Assembly: GCA_031292035.1 (NCBI GenBank)
Contig: JARLHX010000280.1
Span: 62,001-126,000 of the forward strand
Length of the DNA: 64,000 nucleotides
From: Negativicutes bacterium
GTDB taxonomy: Bacteria > Bacillota_C > Negativicutes > Sporomusales_B > JARLHX01
Reading direction: 5' to 3'
Below, piece after piece: positions 36,283 through 45,051 of the stretch. The notes below the pieces were generated by a model. That model worked only from the letters and a program-made list of their open reading frames with translations. It was not told the DNA's origin and ran no database searches. The stretch's first letter is position 1, and each line of letters starts with the position of its first letter. A program made the position numbers and the translations under genes.

Positions 36283-36738
36283 TTACGGTTCATTTTTGGT
36301 CTGGTGCAGCTTACCATGTCCCTGCCGGACGGCTTCTAACGTCCGGGTAAGATTTTCTTCCAAATAACTAAACACATCGTCGGCATAACTCACCGAGTCA
36401 ACCTGCAGATCACGCGCCGTCTTGCGAGCCTGTTGGAGAATTTCATTGGCTTGCTCCTGTGCTTGGCGGGTAATATTGTTTTCATCGGTTAACTTATGTA
36501 TATAATTCTTGGCTTGATCGACGATATTCTGAGCATCTTTTTGCGCCTGCTCCAAAATATGCTGCCGCTCGCTGATCACGCGATTGGCCTCCATGATTTC
36601 CCCTGGCAGGACCTCGCGGATTTCATCGATCAAATGCCCTAAGTCATCTTCCTCTATCAGGCGTTTGTTGGTAAACGGGACGCGGCCGCTGTCCAGCAGC
36701 AACGCTTCCATCTCCTCTAATATTTGCTCGATCGTCAT
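36283..36738 (-). CDS. Coiled-coil protein of unknown function (ATP-synthase-b/DivIVA-like)
   Basis: A 151-residue, highly charged, helical protein without membrane segments. From about residue 45 to 120 it shows a heptad-like pattern rich in Gln, Glu and Ala (AQKDAQNIVDQAKNYI, then RQAQEQANEILQQARK). It may form a coiled coil like the stalk of ATP synthase subunit b or DivIVA. GGGAGGTACGT precedes the ATG. It is 30 bp downstream of coaD in a three-gene unit rsmD-coaD-this. Function is not known. Confidence 0.82.
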   Translation of the reverse strand: MTIEQILEEMEALLLDSGRVPFTNKRLIEEDDLGHLIDEIREVLPGEIMEANRVISERQHILEQAQKDAQNIVDQAKNYIHKLTDENNITRQAQEQANEILQQARKTARDLQVDSVSYADDVFSYLEENLTRTLEAVRQGHGKLHQTKNEP

Positions 36739-36768
36739 ACGTACCTCCCCTTTCGCTCTCCTGCGGCT

Positions 36769-37257
36769 TTAGGTTCGCAACTCTTTCAGACGTTTGAATA
36801 CCAAATCTTCCACCGGTTTGGGGATTAATCCCGTGATGTTGCCGCCAAACATGGCCAACTCCTTGACGCCGGTGGAACTGACGAAGGAATATTCATTACT
36901 GGTCATCATAAATACGGTTTCTACGCCGCTGTCGACTTTCTTGATTAAAAGAGCCCGCTGGAACTCATATTCGAAATCACTCAGGGCCCGCAGGCCGCGA
37001 ACGATAATGGTCGTATTTTGTTGTCTAACATATTCGGTGAGCAGTCCAGAAAACCCATCCACCTGCACATTGGCAATATGGCCGGTGGCTGCTCTGAGCA
37101 TTTCCACCCGTTCTTCCATCGAGAAAAAGGGCTTTTTATTCGGATTATGAAATACTGCCACAATCAATACATCGAAAATTTTACTAGCCCGTTCGAAGAT
37201 ATCCAGATGACCGTTGGTCACCGGATCAAAACTTCCGGGGCAAACTGCAATTCGCAC
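36769..37257 (-). CDS. coaD: Phosphopantetheine adenylyltransferase
   Basis: Fourth step of coenzyme A synthesis, making dephospho-CoA. The protein has 162 residues. The nucleotidyltransferase site is in CPGSFDPVTNGHLDI (TNGH at 14-17), and the conserved C-terminal motif is FVSSTGVKEL. It starts at a GTG behind GGAGGCG. It follows rsmD by 15 bp, the usual pairing. Confidence 0.97.
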   Translation of the reverse strand: MRIAVCPGSFDPVTNGHLDIFERASKIFDVLIVAVFHNPNKKPFFSMEERVEMLRAATGHIANVQVDGFSGLLTEYVRQQNTTIIVRGLRALSDFEYEFQRALLIKKVDSGVETVFMMTSNEYSFVSSTGVKELAMFGGNITGLIPKPVEDLVFKRLKELRT

Positions 37258-37272
37258 TGCTACGCCTCCTGT

Positions 37273-37830
37273 TCATTCTCTGCTGCGAGTGAGAAAACTG
37301 ACCATTGTTTCTCCATACCGCTGGCTGCGGACAATATGCAACGAAGATAAATCATCGGGGATCATCTCATGCTGAGAATGTTCGATAATAATCAAACCAT
37401 CTGGTGAAAGAAGGTCCCGTGCGGCAATTTGTTGCAGGACTGCTGCCACATGGCCTCGGTTATACGGGGGATCACAGAAAATCAGATCAAAGCGCCGGCC
37501 AGCTTGCGCCAGTCGACTAATCGCAGCAGAAACATCGGCTTTGTGGATTTCTGCCCGGTCAACAAGACGAGCAAGCGCGACATTAGCTCGCAACAAGCTC
37601 ACGCTGGCCTGGCTGTTATCGACAAATACCGCCCCCGACGCCCCCCGACTCAGCGCCTCAATCCCTAAGTTGCCGGTCCCGGCAAAAAAATCGGCTACGG
37701 TTGCATCAATTACCCTGTCGGCCAAAATATTAAAAACCGACTCTTTGACCCGATCACCGGTGGGCCGTACTGCCAAGCCTTTTGGTGTTTTCAGTTTTAA
37801 TCCTTTGGCGCTGCCGGTTATGATTCGCAT
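37273..37830 (-). CDS. rsmD: 16S rRNA (guanine-966-N2)-methyltransferase
   Basis: Methylates G966 of 16S rRNA in the small subunit. The protein has 185 residues: N-terminus MRIITGSAKGLKLKTP, SAM-binding FAGTGNLG at 49-56 and catalytic DPPY at 120-123. The second ATG (37830) is preferred because AAGGTAG directly abuts the first. It is transcribed with coaD. Confidence 0.95.
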   Translation of the reverse strand: MRIITGSAKGLKLKTPKGLAVRPTGDRVKESVFNILADRVIDATVADFFAGTGNLGIEALSRGASGAVFVDNSQASVSLLRANVALARLVDRAEIHKADVSAAISRLAQAGRRFDLIFCDPPYNRGHVAAVLQQIAARDLLSPDGLIIIEHSQHEMIPDDLSSLHIVRSQRYGETMVSFLTRSRE

Positions 37831-37980
37831 AGACATCTACCTTATTATCTTTTCTATTTTAACATATCTAGCCAACACTGTACTAGAGGTTTACTTCCTG
37901 ACGGCCAGATTTTCACTAAATTACAGGAATTTGGCGCTTATGGTCGAAATAAACACGTCAAACCAACATCGAGGTGTCTA

Positions 37981-39666
37981 ATGCGCAAACGCTTCTTTAC
38001 TTATTTAGTCGTCATGCTGGCTGTCACCGTGGTTACCCTCGCCCTGACTACCACCATGCTGTCCATCCGACGGCCTATCGCCATCCAATCGCCAGCCAAA
38101 CCTCGGCTTACCATCGTCCTCTTGCCGCTGGACAGCCGGCCGCCCTGTACCCAATTTGTCGAACAACTGGCGGCGATCGCCGACATCAGGCTCATTTTAC
38201 CGCCGTCCGAAATGCTGGATAATTACAAAACCCCAGGTAATAAGAAAGCTCTTCGCGAATGGCTAAGTACTGCTATAACCGGTGCCGATGCCGCCATTGT
38301 TTCCACCGACATGCTGATTCACGGCGGACTATTGGCCTCGCGGCTTTCCCTGGGCACTGCCGATGATGTGACTGCCACGGTGGCGTTGCTGGAAAACATC
38401 CATCATGATCATCCCACCGTGAAATTGTATGGGTTTAATATTATTCCCCGCTTACTCCTTGCTGACAGCGCGGGAAACGCTGCCTACCAAAATAAAATGC
38501 TCAAATATTCGCTGCTGAAAGACGAAGTCCTCGCTTTCGAGAACCCAACAGACATAAAAGAGCTCCAGGTGCTGGAACAAGGGCTCCCGCCGGAAATTAT
38601 CCAACAATACCAGGTGCTGCACGAGACCAGCGTGAAGGTCAATCAGACGCTTATCGATCTGGCGGACAATAACGTGCTTGCCGGATTGGTAATCGGTCAG
38701 GATGACGGCCAGCCGTTCGGCCTGCCCAACCTCGCAAAAAACCGGTTGCAGCGGTATCTTTCCCAGCGGCCTGAGCTTGCCGGCCACGTCTTTATCACCC
38801 GCGGCACCGACGAGGTCGCCCTGACCCTTCTTGGCCATATCGCCACCCAGGACGCCGGATGGCAACCCCGGGTATTCGTCAAATACTCGCAGCCGGAAAG
38901 CGCGGGAATTGTCATGCCATTTATGCCGCACTCGGTGTCCCGTACAGTCGAGGAAAAGTTGGCCATGGTCGGCGCCATACCTGTTGAAGACGCAGCGACG
39001 GCCGACTACACCTTATATGTCCATATCGGAACCCATAAAACAAAAACAAGCAGTCTCCTCGCCGCTGCGAAAGAAGTTGGTCAGATGGTAGCCGCGGGAC
39101 AGCGAGTAGCCTTAGTGGATCTTAGTGAAGATTTTTACGGTCATGAAACCCTGCTGCCTTATTTATTGAAAGAGGATGTGACTGTAAACCGCCTCATTGC
39201 CTATGCAGGCTGGAATACAACCAGCAACTCGATCGGCACAGCAGTCACTCAGGCCACGTTGTTTAGTCAGGCGCTAGACCAAAACAATTCCTTTGATCAT
39301 GTTCTCAGGGTTTATAAATTCAATCTGGAATTTCTCGCCGCCCGGTTTCTCGATGACTGGTATTATCAAAAAGATGTCCAGGTGACGGTAAAAAATGATT
39401 TGCACAACTTGAAAATTGACGCCAACAATCTCGGGAACCGTTATCAAGAGGTCAATCATTTCGTCCAGCGACTCATGTCGTCCCGGGCAACTGCCTTAAG
39501 CGAAAGAGTATGGCTGCACCACCCTTTACCCATCAATACCGATCAGGGGCCAAAACAATTGACCGTACTGGATATGCAGCTAGAAAGCCGACTGCCCTGG
39601 CAACGGACCTTTGAAGTTTGGCTGCAACCTACCCTGTCGTTGGCTGCAGAGACAAAGAGCCTTTAA
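37981..39666 (+). CDS. DUF4127 family protein, membrane-anchored
   Basis: A 561-residue protein with one N-terminal hydrophobic segment (about 8-28), probably a signal anchor that places the rest outside the cytoplasmic membrane. After it come the family hallmarks IVLLPLDSRPPC and VSTDMLIHGGLLASRL, then FITRGTDEVALTLLGH, and RLPWQRTFEV near the end. No biochemical function is established for DUF4127. The ATG follows GAGGTGTCTA. It is a single-gene unit convergent with the NlpC/P60 gene, sharing a bidirectional terminator. Confidence 0.88.
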   Translation: MRKRFFTYLVVMLAVTVVTLALTTTMLSIRRPIAIQSPAKPRLTIVLLPLDSRPPCTQFVEQLAAIADIRLILPPSEMLDNYKTPGNKKALREWLSTAITGADAAIVSTDMLIHGGLLASRLSLGTADDVTATVALLENIHHDHPTVKLYGFNIIPRLLLADSAGNAAYQNKMLKYSLLKDEVLAFENPTDIKELQVLEQGLPPEIIQQYQVLHETSVKVNQTLIDLADNNVLAGLVIGQDDGQPFGLPNLAKNRLQRYLSQRPELAGHVFITRGTDEVALTLLGHIATQDAGWQPRVFVKYSQPESAGIVMPFMPHSVSRTVEEKLAMVGAIPVEDAATADYTLYVHIGTHKTKTSSLLAAAKEVGQMVAAGQRVALVDLSEDFYGHETLLPYLLKEDVTVNRLIAYAGWNTTSNSIGTAVTQATLFSQALDQNNSFDHVLRVYKFNLEFLAARFLDDWYYQKDVQVTVKNDLHNLKIDANNLGNRYQEVNHFVQRLMSSRATALSERVWLHHPLPINTDQGPKQLTVLDMQLESRLPWQRTFEVWLQPTLSLAAETKSL

Positions 39667-39715
39667 AGTTTACTCCATAAAAATTCACGGCTATCCGTAG
39701 TGATCCACTCATGCA

Positions 39716-39741
39716 AAATAACCGGGATGCCCCGGTTATTT
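39716..39741. terminator. Bidirectional terminator between DUF4127 and NlpC/P60 genes
   Basis: 11-bp stem AAATAACCGGG/CCCGGTTATTT with a 4-base loop, placed between two convergent genes. Confidence 0.82.
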
Positions 39742-40443
39742 CTAGCGTAAGACGCGTCGCGCGCCAAGATAACGTTCCACGTAATACTGTTTGGCCATTG
39801 GGGTAATGGTCACTTCATTTGCGCCCGAGCTGGCGTGAATAAACTGGCCGCTGCCAATGTAGATACCGACATGGGATGGACCTGGCTCATAGGTACTGAA
39901 AAAAACTAAATCCCCCACCTGCAAGTCGCGACGATTGACTGCCAGTCCACTTTCAAACTGCTCGTCAGCCATCCGGGGCAGAGCTACTCCAAAGTGATCA
40001 AATACATAACTGATAAATCCGGAACAATCGAAGCCTGCAGGCGAGCGGCCCGCCCAAACATAGGGAACGCCGATAAATTGCTTCGCAAAGATAACCAGTT
40101 GCTGGGCTTTTCGTGAATCATTCAACCCACGGCTGACTGGCAAACTGCCGGGTTTAAACTGTTTTATAGCAGCCAAAGTGGCAGAGCCGACAATACCGTC
40201 AGGCTGAAGTCCGGCATCCATTTGAAAAGAAACAACCGCCTGTTTGGTGTCATTGCCGAATATCCCGTCAGGACTGTCCTGATAATAACCGAATTCCTGG
40301 AGTTTTTGCTGCAATTTATAGACTTCGTCTCCGGTAACACCTTGTTTTAAAAGTTGACCGGCCGGAGCAGAAGCAGCCATCACGGGGGTTACAAACAGCA
40401 GGGCGCAGATACAACTCAGCGCAATTAACAAACCCTTTTTCAT
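39742..40443 (-). CDS. Secreted NlpC/P60 peptidoglycan endopeptidase with PG-binding domain
   Basis: A 233-residue exported cell-wall hydrolase. A signal peptide (about 1-24, ending VMA-AS) is followed by a PG_binding_1 domain at about 32-95 (GDEVYKLQQKL, DGIFGNDTKQAV) and a C-terminal NlpC/P60 domain with Cys140 in FDCSGF, His191 in SHVGIY and His203 in FIHASS. Such enzymes usually cut D-Glu-diaminopimelate bonds. The ATG at 40443 follows GGGGGGAAG. Confidence 0.94.
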   Translation of the reverse strand: MKKGLLIALSCICALLFVTPVMAASAPAGQLLKQGVTGDEVYKLQQKLQEFGYYQDSPDGIFGNDTKQAVVSFQMDAGLQPDGIVGSATLAAIKQFKPGSLPVSRGLNDSRKAQQLVIFAKQFIGVPYVWAGRSPAGFDCSGFISYVFDHFGVALPRMADEQFESGLAVNRRDLQVGDLVFFSTYEPGPSHVGIYIGSGQFIHASSGANEVTITPMAKQYYVERYLGARRVLR

Positions 40444-40556
40444 GCTTCCCCCCCTATACACATCTCTATGGTACATTTCGCTAAAAATCCGACTTTTCCT
40501 GTGTCACCTCAACATAAGAAATATAATTTTTCCAGTGCCAATTTGCGTATATTATG

Positions 40557-40585
40557 TTGACAATCGGTCCCCAGATGTGTATACT
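40557..40585 (+). promoter_or_regulatory. Promoter of tRNA-Pro
   Basis: Perfect TTGACA (40557-40562), 17-bp spacer, TATACT (40580-40585), 16 bp before the mature tRNA. Confidence 0.85.
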
Positions 40586-40601
40586 TTATAAATGTGAATG
40601 C

Positions 40602-40678
40602 CGGGGTGTAGCGCAGTTTGGTAGCGCGTTCGGTTCGGGACCGAAAGGCCGCAGGTTCAAGTCCTGTCACCCCGACCA
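40602..40678 (+). tRNA. tRNA-Pro (anticodon CGG)
   Basis: A 77-nt cloverleaf with encoded CCA. The acceptor stem is CGGGGTG/CACCCCG, the D stem GCGC/GCGC, the anticodon stem TTCGG/CCGAA with loop TTCGGGA (anticodon CGG), and the T arm GCAGG-TTCAAGT-CCTGT. It has its own promoter and terminator. Confidence 0.96.
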
Positions 40679-40682
40679 GCTC

Positions 40683-40722
40683 AACAGGCCTTCCGGATTT
40701 TACCGGAAGGCCTGTTGTTTTT
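40683..40722 (+). terminator. Intrinsic terminator of tRNA-Pro
   Basis: 14-bp stem AACAGGCCTTCCGG/CCGGAAGGCCTGTT with a 6-base loop and GTTTTTG, four bases after the tRNA. Confidence 0.93.
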
Positions 40723-40836
40723 GCTCCTCCATGAAGCTGTATCAGGTTCAGTCGATGCATCACTTTCTTTTTGTCGGAAGGCCATTGTTCGGAATAAATT
40801 CAGGCGATCATGGTATACTGAAATTGAATTACCTAT

Positions 40837-40912
40837 TGGGGCGTCGCCAAGTTGGTAAGGCACGGGACTTTGACTCCCGCATGCGTTGGTTCGAGTCCAG
40901 CCGCCCCAGCCA
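40837..40912 (+). tRNA. tRNA-Gln (anticodon TTG)
   Basis: A 76-nt cloverleaf with encoded CCA. The acceptor stem is TGGGGCG/CGCCCCA, the anticodon stem CGGGA/TCCCG with loop CTTTGAC (anticodon TTG), and the T arm GTTGG-TTCGAGT-CCAGC. An extended -10 (TGGTATACT, 40811-40819) lies upstream without a clear -35, so it is probably transcribed apart from tRNA-Pro. Confidence 0.96.
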
Positions 40913-40924
40913 AACTAATATAAG

Positions 40925-40954
40925 AAACGGCCGGAGAATTCTCCGGCCGTTTTT
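40925..40954. terminator. Bidirectional terminator between tRNA-Gln and the EF-G-like gene
   Basis: 12-bp stem AAACGGCCGGAG/CTCCGGCCGTTT with loop AATT and a T run. It serves the convergent tRNA-Gln (plus) and EF-G-like gene (minus). Confidence 0.92.
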
Positions 40955-40955
40955 G

Positions 40956-43043
40956 CTATTCTTCTTCTACTTTGTCTTTCTTGGCAGCAGCGATGATCTG
41001 CTCGGCGATGCGCTGGGGAACCTCTTCATAATGGTCGAATACCATATCAAATGTACCGCGCCCCTGCGTCATCGACCTGAGGTCAATGGAGTACCGGAAC
41101 ACTTCGGCCATCGGTGCATGGGCTTTGACAACACCCAAGCCTTTGCCGATGGGCTCCATCCCGAGGATGCGGCCGCGGCGGCTGTTAAAATCGCCAATAA
41201 TGTCACCCATACTGCCTTCCGGAACCGTCACTTCTAAAGAGTATACCGGCTCGAGCAGGATTGGCTTTGCCTGGAGGACGCCTTTCTTGAAGGCCCCTGA
41301 CGCCGCGATTTTAAAGGCCATTTCGGAGGAATCGACGTCATGATAAGATCCGTCCACCAAATTGACCTTGATGTCAGTCACTGGATAGCCGGCCAGGACA
41401 CCGGCAACCAATGCGTCTCTGACCCCTTTTTCCACCGCCGGATAATATTGCCTCGGCACAGAGCCGCCGAAAATGCTTTCCGTAAACTCAAAGCCGCCGC
41501 CTGCAGGCAGTGGATCGATTTGCAGCCAGACATGACCGTATTGTCCATGCCCGCCGCTCTGTTTTTTGTGTTTATATTCGACCTTGATGCTGGCACGGAT
41601 AGTCTCCCTGAACGGTAGCTTGGGATCGCTTAGCTTGACATCTACGCCGAATTTCCGCTTCATCCGCTCGGCAACAACATCAAGATGCATATCACTGAGT
41701 CCGTGGATCAGGGTCTGATGAGTCTCCGTATTTTTCTCCAGGGTGAAGGTGGGATCTTCGTCAGCCATCCGGTTAAGGGCGTTGCCAATTTTGTCTTCAT
41801 CACCTTTATTTTTGGCCTCTACAGCCATGGTAAACATTGGCTTGGGATAATTGATGGGCGGGAAAATAATTGGCTTGTCTTTGTCGGCCAGAGAGTCTCC
41901 GGTTTTTGTCTCCTGCAGCTTGGGCACCACCACGATGTCGCCAGCGTTGGCGACAGTCAGCATATCCTGCTGTTTTCCCCGCAGGGTGAAAATATTGCCG
42001 ACCCGCTCCGCTTTTTCCCGGGTAGCGTTGTATAGTGCGGAGTCCGGCTTAATCTGTCCGGAAAATACACGAATATAGCTCAGCCGACCGACAAATGGAT
42101 CGGCAGTGGTTTTGAAGACCAGCGCTGAGAAGGGATCGGATGCTTTCCGTTCCAGCGGCTCTTTCTTTACTGGATGAATACCTGCCACAACCTTGTTTTC
42201 CGGTGATGGCACATAGGCGACAACTGCCTCTAAAAGCTGCTGTACTCCGATATTTTTATAGGCCGAACCGCAAAATACAGGGCAGAATTTCGCCTGGGCT
42301 ACCCCGGCGACCAGTCCGGCGCAAATTTCCTCGTCTGATAACTCTTCGCCTTCCAGATACTTCGTCAACAGGTCGTCATCAGTTTCCGCAGCAGCCTCAA
42401 TCATGGCCAGCCTGGCTTCGGCGGCCTGATCGGTCATATCGGCGGGAATTTCGCTTTCCGCTTGCTGCGCTCCTTGGCTGCTGTTGGCAGGAATAAAGGC
42501 TTTCATTTTGACCAGATCGATAATACCCTTAAAACTGTCCTGAGCGCCAATCGGCAGCTGAACAGGAACGATCCCGCTCCCGAACGACTCCTTCATTTGG
42601 GCGATAACCGCATCAAAATCGGCGTTTTCACGATCCATTTTATTAATGAAGGCAATGCGGGGCAAGTCTTGCTCGACCGCATAGCGCCAGACTTTCTCGG
42701 TTTCAACCTCTACGCCCGAGGCTGCACACAGCACAACCAACGCGGTATCCACGGCGCGCAGGGTTCCTTTTACTTCGGCTACGAAATCGGAATATCCCGG
42801 TGTATCGAGGAAATTGACTTTATGCTCACGCCACTCACAGGGGGCCAACGCCGTACTAATTGTTACTTTTCGTTTGACTTCTTCCGGTTCGAAGTCGGTA
42901 GTCGCAGAACCGTCATCAACCCGCCCAAGGCGATTCACAGCTCCGGCATTGTACAGCAGTGCTTCCGAAAGGGAGGTTTTGCCGGCGCCGCCATGGGCGA
43001 TGATACCGACATTTCTGAGCTTTTCGCTTTTGTACTCTTTCAA
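40956..43043 (-). CDS. fusA: Elongation factor G-like GTPase (EF-G2 type)
   Basis: A 695-residue translational GTPase with all EF-G domains. The P-loop is AHGGAGKTS at 16-24, unlike AHIDAGKTT of canonical EF-G. DTPGYSDF (G3) and NKMDRE (G4) are intact, and domains II-V follow with GGHGQYGHV. The altered P-loop, and the absence of rpsL, rpsG or tuf next to it, point to the EF-G2-like paralogue rather than the main factor; its cellular job is uncertain. Translation starts at a TTG eight bases after AGGAGG. Confidence 0.88.
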   Translation of the reverse strand: MKEYKSEKLRNVGIIAHGGAGKTSLSEALLYNAGAVNRLGRVDDGSATTDFEPEEVKRKVTISTALAPCEWREHKVNFLDTPGYSDFVAEVKGTLRAVDTALVVLCAASGVEVETEKVWRYAVEQDLPRIAFINKMDRENADFDAVIAQMKESFGSGIVPVQLPIGAQDSFKGIIDLVKMKAFIPANSSQGAQQAESEIPADMTDQAAEARLAMIEAAAETDDDLLTKYLEGEELSDEEICAGLVAGVAQAKFCPVFCGSAYKNIGVQQLLEAVVAYVPSPENKVVAGIHPVKKEPLERKASDPFSALVFKTTADPFVGRLSYIRVFSGQIKPDSALYNATREKAERVGNIFTLRGKQQDMLTVANAGDIVVVPKLQETKTGDSLADKDKPIIFPPINYPKPMFTMAVEAKNKGDEDKIGNALNRMADEDPTFTLEKNTETHQTLIHGLSDMHLDVVAERMKRKFGVDVKLSDPKLPFRETIRASIKVEYKHKKQSGGHGQYGHVWLQIDPLPAGGGFEFTESIFGGSVPRQYYPAVEKGVRDALVAGVLAGYPVTDIKVNLVDGSYHDVDSSEMAFKIAASGAFKKGVLQAKPILLEPVYSLEVTVPEGSMGDIIGDFNSRRGRILGMEPIGKGLGVVKAHAPMAEVFRYSIDLRSMTQGRGTFDMVFDHYEEVPQRIAEQIIAAAKKDKVEEE

Positions 43044-43166
43044 AGCAAGTCCCTCCTGATGATATGATTCTTGTGCCACACAATAGTACAATATGTGGTT
43101 AAGTTGGTTCTCAATTCTCTGTTAAATGGAAATATTCCTGCTTTTCAGGCGATTCACCGGCAAATT

Positions 43167-43193
43167 AATAACCGCCTTATCAAGGCGGTTATT
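43167..43193 (-). terminator. Hairpin downstream of the FmdB-type gene
   Basis: Perfect 12-bp stem AATAACCGCCTT/AAGGCGGTTATT. It is 160 bp past the zinc-ribbon gene. T tracts on both sides are short, so it is a moderate terminator at best. Confidence 0.55.
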
Positions 43194-43354
43194 ATTATTA
43201 CCTGAATTAGTCAGTTTTACAAAAAATACGCATGATTTTCCGTAATGGCCGTGGTATAGACATCAAATAGACTCTTAATCCTTTCACCCCGCTCGCCCCC
43301 TCAAAGCGTACTCTTTATAGTCTATGCCACGAGAGGACGACATGTGCGGAAAAT

Positions 43355-43570
43355 CTAGTGGCAGCTGCCGCAATTTTTCGAAGAACAGGAGCCGCACCCT
43401 GCCGAGCCGCCTGTGCCACCGTCTGCACCGGGGCTACAAAACTGTGATATTGCTTTTTCCATCTTTGTACCGGCACACTTCGGACATTTTACCGAACCTT
43501 CCCACTGCAGGCGGCAAAGTTCACTAAAACGCTGATTGCAATCCTTACAAATAAATTCATAAAGTGGCAT
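43355..43570 (-). CDS. FmdB-type zinc ribbon protein
   Basis: A 71-residue protein: MPLYEFICKDCNQRF, then CPKC. The four cysteines C8, C11, C29 and C32 form the zinc ribbon of the FmdB/CxxC_CXXC_SSSS family. The tail is rich in Gly, Ser and Cys (GCGSCSSKNCGSCH), as in many members. GGAGTGACG precedes the ATG. It lies six bases downstream of the adenosyltransferase gene. Function is unknown. Confidence 0.9.
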   Translation of the reverse strand: MPLYEFICKDCNQRFSELCRLQWEGSVKCPKCAGTKMEKAISQFCSPGADGGTGGSAGCGSCSSKNCGSCH

Positions 43571-43575
43571 GTGCG

Positions 43576-44082
43576 TCACTCCTGCAGTTCATTTTCGGCC
43601 CGCGACAGCATAAAACACAAATCCGACAGGCGATTGAGCAGCATTAATACTTGTTCGTTTACCGGCTCCTGGCGGCCCAGGTGCCACAGTTGGCGTTCGG
43701 CCCTTCTGGCTACCGTCCGGGCCAGATCCAGCGCTGCCGAGGCAGGGTTGTCGCCGGGAATGAGGAAATGGGTCAGCGGTGCCAACCGGGAGTCGAACTT
43801 ATCGATAACCAGTTCGATTCCCCGGACATCTTCGGCTGTTACCAAAGAATTGGTGTCGCCGCTGCTCGCCACCGCGGCCATTACCCTTGCCAACTGTTTC
43901 TGCACATCATATACGGCGGAGCCTACTTCTTTATTGCGACAGAAAGCCCGGGCCAGCCCCAATGCTGAATCCAGTTCATCAATGGTGCCGTACGCCTCGA
44001 CTCGCGGACTGTCCTTGTCGACCCGTTCGCCGGTATAAAGCGAGGTGGTCCCTTTATCGCCACTCTTGGTGTATATTTTCAT
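43576..44082 (-). CDS. Cob(I)alamin adenosyltransferase, PduO type
   Basis: Transfers adenosyl from ATP to cobalamin to form coenzyme B12. The protein has 168 residues. The N-terminal ATP site is KIYTKSGDKGTTSLYTGERV, followed by EAYGTIDELDSALGLAR and the C-terminal RTVARRAERQLWHL. The ATG at 44082 follows AGGTGGG. No cobalamin-dependent mutase or cob genes lie nearby. It is co-directional with ndk and the zinc ribbon gene. Confidence 0.94.
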   Translation of the reverse strand: MKIYTKSGDKGTTSLYTGERVDKDSPRVEAYGTIDELDSALGLARAFCRNKEVGSAVYDVQKQLARVMAAVASSGDTNSLVTAEDVRGIELVIDKFDSRLAPLTHFLIPGDNPASAALDLARTVARRAERQLWHLGRQEPVNEQVLMLLNRLSDLCFMLSRAENELQE

Positions 44083-44096
44083 TGCACCCACCTATC

Positions 44097-44513
44097 CTAT
44101 TGCACTATTTCTTCAGGAGTGAAATAAATAGAGATTTCCCTGGCGGCGCTTTCGTCACTGTCTGACCCATGGATAATATTGCTGCCGATATCGAGAGCGA
44201 AGTCGCCGCGAATAGTGCCGGGGGGAGCTTCGGCAGGGTTGGTCGGCCCCATCATCGTCCTGACGACCCGCACGGCGTTGTTGCCTTTTACCACCATCGC
44301 CACCAACGGACCGGAGGTGATAAAATCAACTAAACTGGCAAAAAAGGGCTTTCCTACATGTTCCCCATAGTGGATTTCGGCCTGCGCCCGAGTCAGGCGC
44401 AGCATTTTGAGGCCCGCAACCACCAAACCTCTTCTCTCCAGTCGGCTGATCACTTCTCCGGTCAGGCCCTTGGCCACTCCGTCCGGTTTGACTAATACCA
44501 ACGTCTTATTCAT
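44097..44513 (-). CDS. ndk: Nucleoside diphosphate kinase
   Basis: Equalises nucleoside triphosphate pools by phosphate transfer through a histidine. The protein has 138 residues. It begins [17 protein letters not shown], and the active-site His115 lies in [10 protein letters not shown]. The ATG at 44513 follows GGGAGGGGA. It sits between the gamma-carbonic-anhydrase-like gene and the adenosyltransferase, with gaps of 1 and 14 bp. Confidence 0.98.
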   Translation of the reverse strand: MNKTLVLVKPDGVAKGLTGEVISRLERRGLVVAGLKMLRLTRAQAEIHYGEHVGKPFFASLVDFITSGPLVAMVVKGNNAVRVVRTMMGPTNPAEAPPGTIRGDFALDIGSNIIHGSDSDESAAREISIYFTPEEIVQ

Positions 44514-44514
44514 A

Positions 44515-45051
44515 TTATCCCCTCCCATTCGTCTGGTGCGTGTATTCTAACGAAAGTTCGTAATAATGCAGAGCCGACTGGCGGATCATCGCAATCTCGG
44601 CATCGCTGACCTTGCGGACCACGCGGCCGGGAGAACCGGCCAGCAGCGCGTTCGCCGGAAATACTTTTTTCTCGGTGAGCAGCGTCCCGGCTCCGATGAG
44701 CGAATTGTCGCCGATCACCACACCGTCCATGATAATGGCCCCCATACCGATCAGACAGTTGTTTCCCACCGTGCAGCCATGGACGACGGCCTGATGCCCG
44801 ATTGTCACATAGTCGCCGATAGCCGCCGGATGGGTGCCGGGGTGGACATGGACAAGAGCGCCGTCTTGAATGTTGGAGTATGCGCCGATACGGACAAAGT
44901 TTACATCCCCGCGGATCACAGCGTTGAACCAGACGCCGCTGCCCAAACCGATTTCGACGTCGCCGATGACTTTACAGCCTTCGGCCAAAAAGACCTGATC
45001 ATCAACCCTGGGCATATGGCCCCGAAAAGGAATCAGTGAGCCGGATTTCAT
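44515..45051 (-). CDS. Gamma-carbonic anhydrase-like hexapeptide protein
   Basis: A 178-residue left-handed beta-helix protein. The zinc ligands of the family are present: histidines around 68-70, H86 and H91 ([17 protein letters not shown]), with VIRGDV at 46-51. It overlaps the M42 peptidase stop by four bases (ATGA), so translation is coupled. The group includes true carbonic anhydrases and acyltransferase-like members; activity cannot be told from sequence. Confidence 0.92.
   Translation of the reverse strand: MKSGSLIPFRGHMPRVDDQVFLAEGCKVIGDVEIGLGSGVWFNAVIRGDVNFVRIGAYSNIQDGALVHVHPGTHPAAIGDYVTIGHQAVVHGCTVGNNCLIGMGAIIMDGVVIGDNSLIGAGTLLTEKKVFPANALLAGSPGRVVRKVSDAEIAMIRQSALHYYELSLEYTHQTNGRG

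Noticed and set aside
40509..40763. 84-codon minus frame with a GLEPAAFRSRTERATKL-type peptide
   Set aside because: It is the antisense of tRNA-Pro, a well-known false protein.
40554..41237. 227-codon plus frame across both tRNAs
   Set aside because: It reads through two tRNA genes and the end of the EF-G-like gene.
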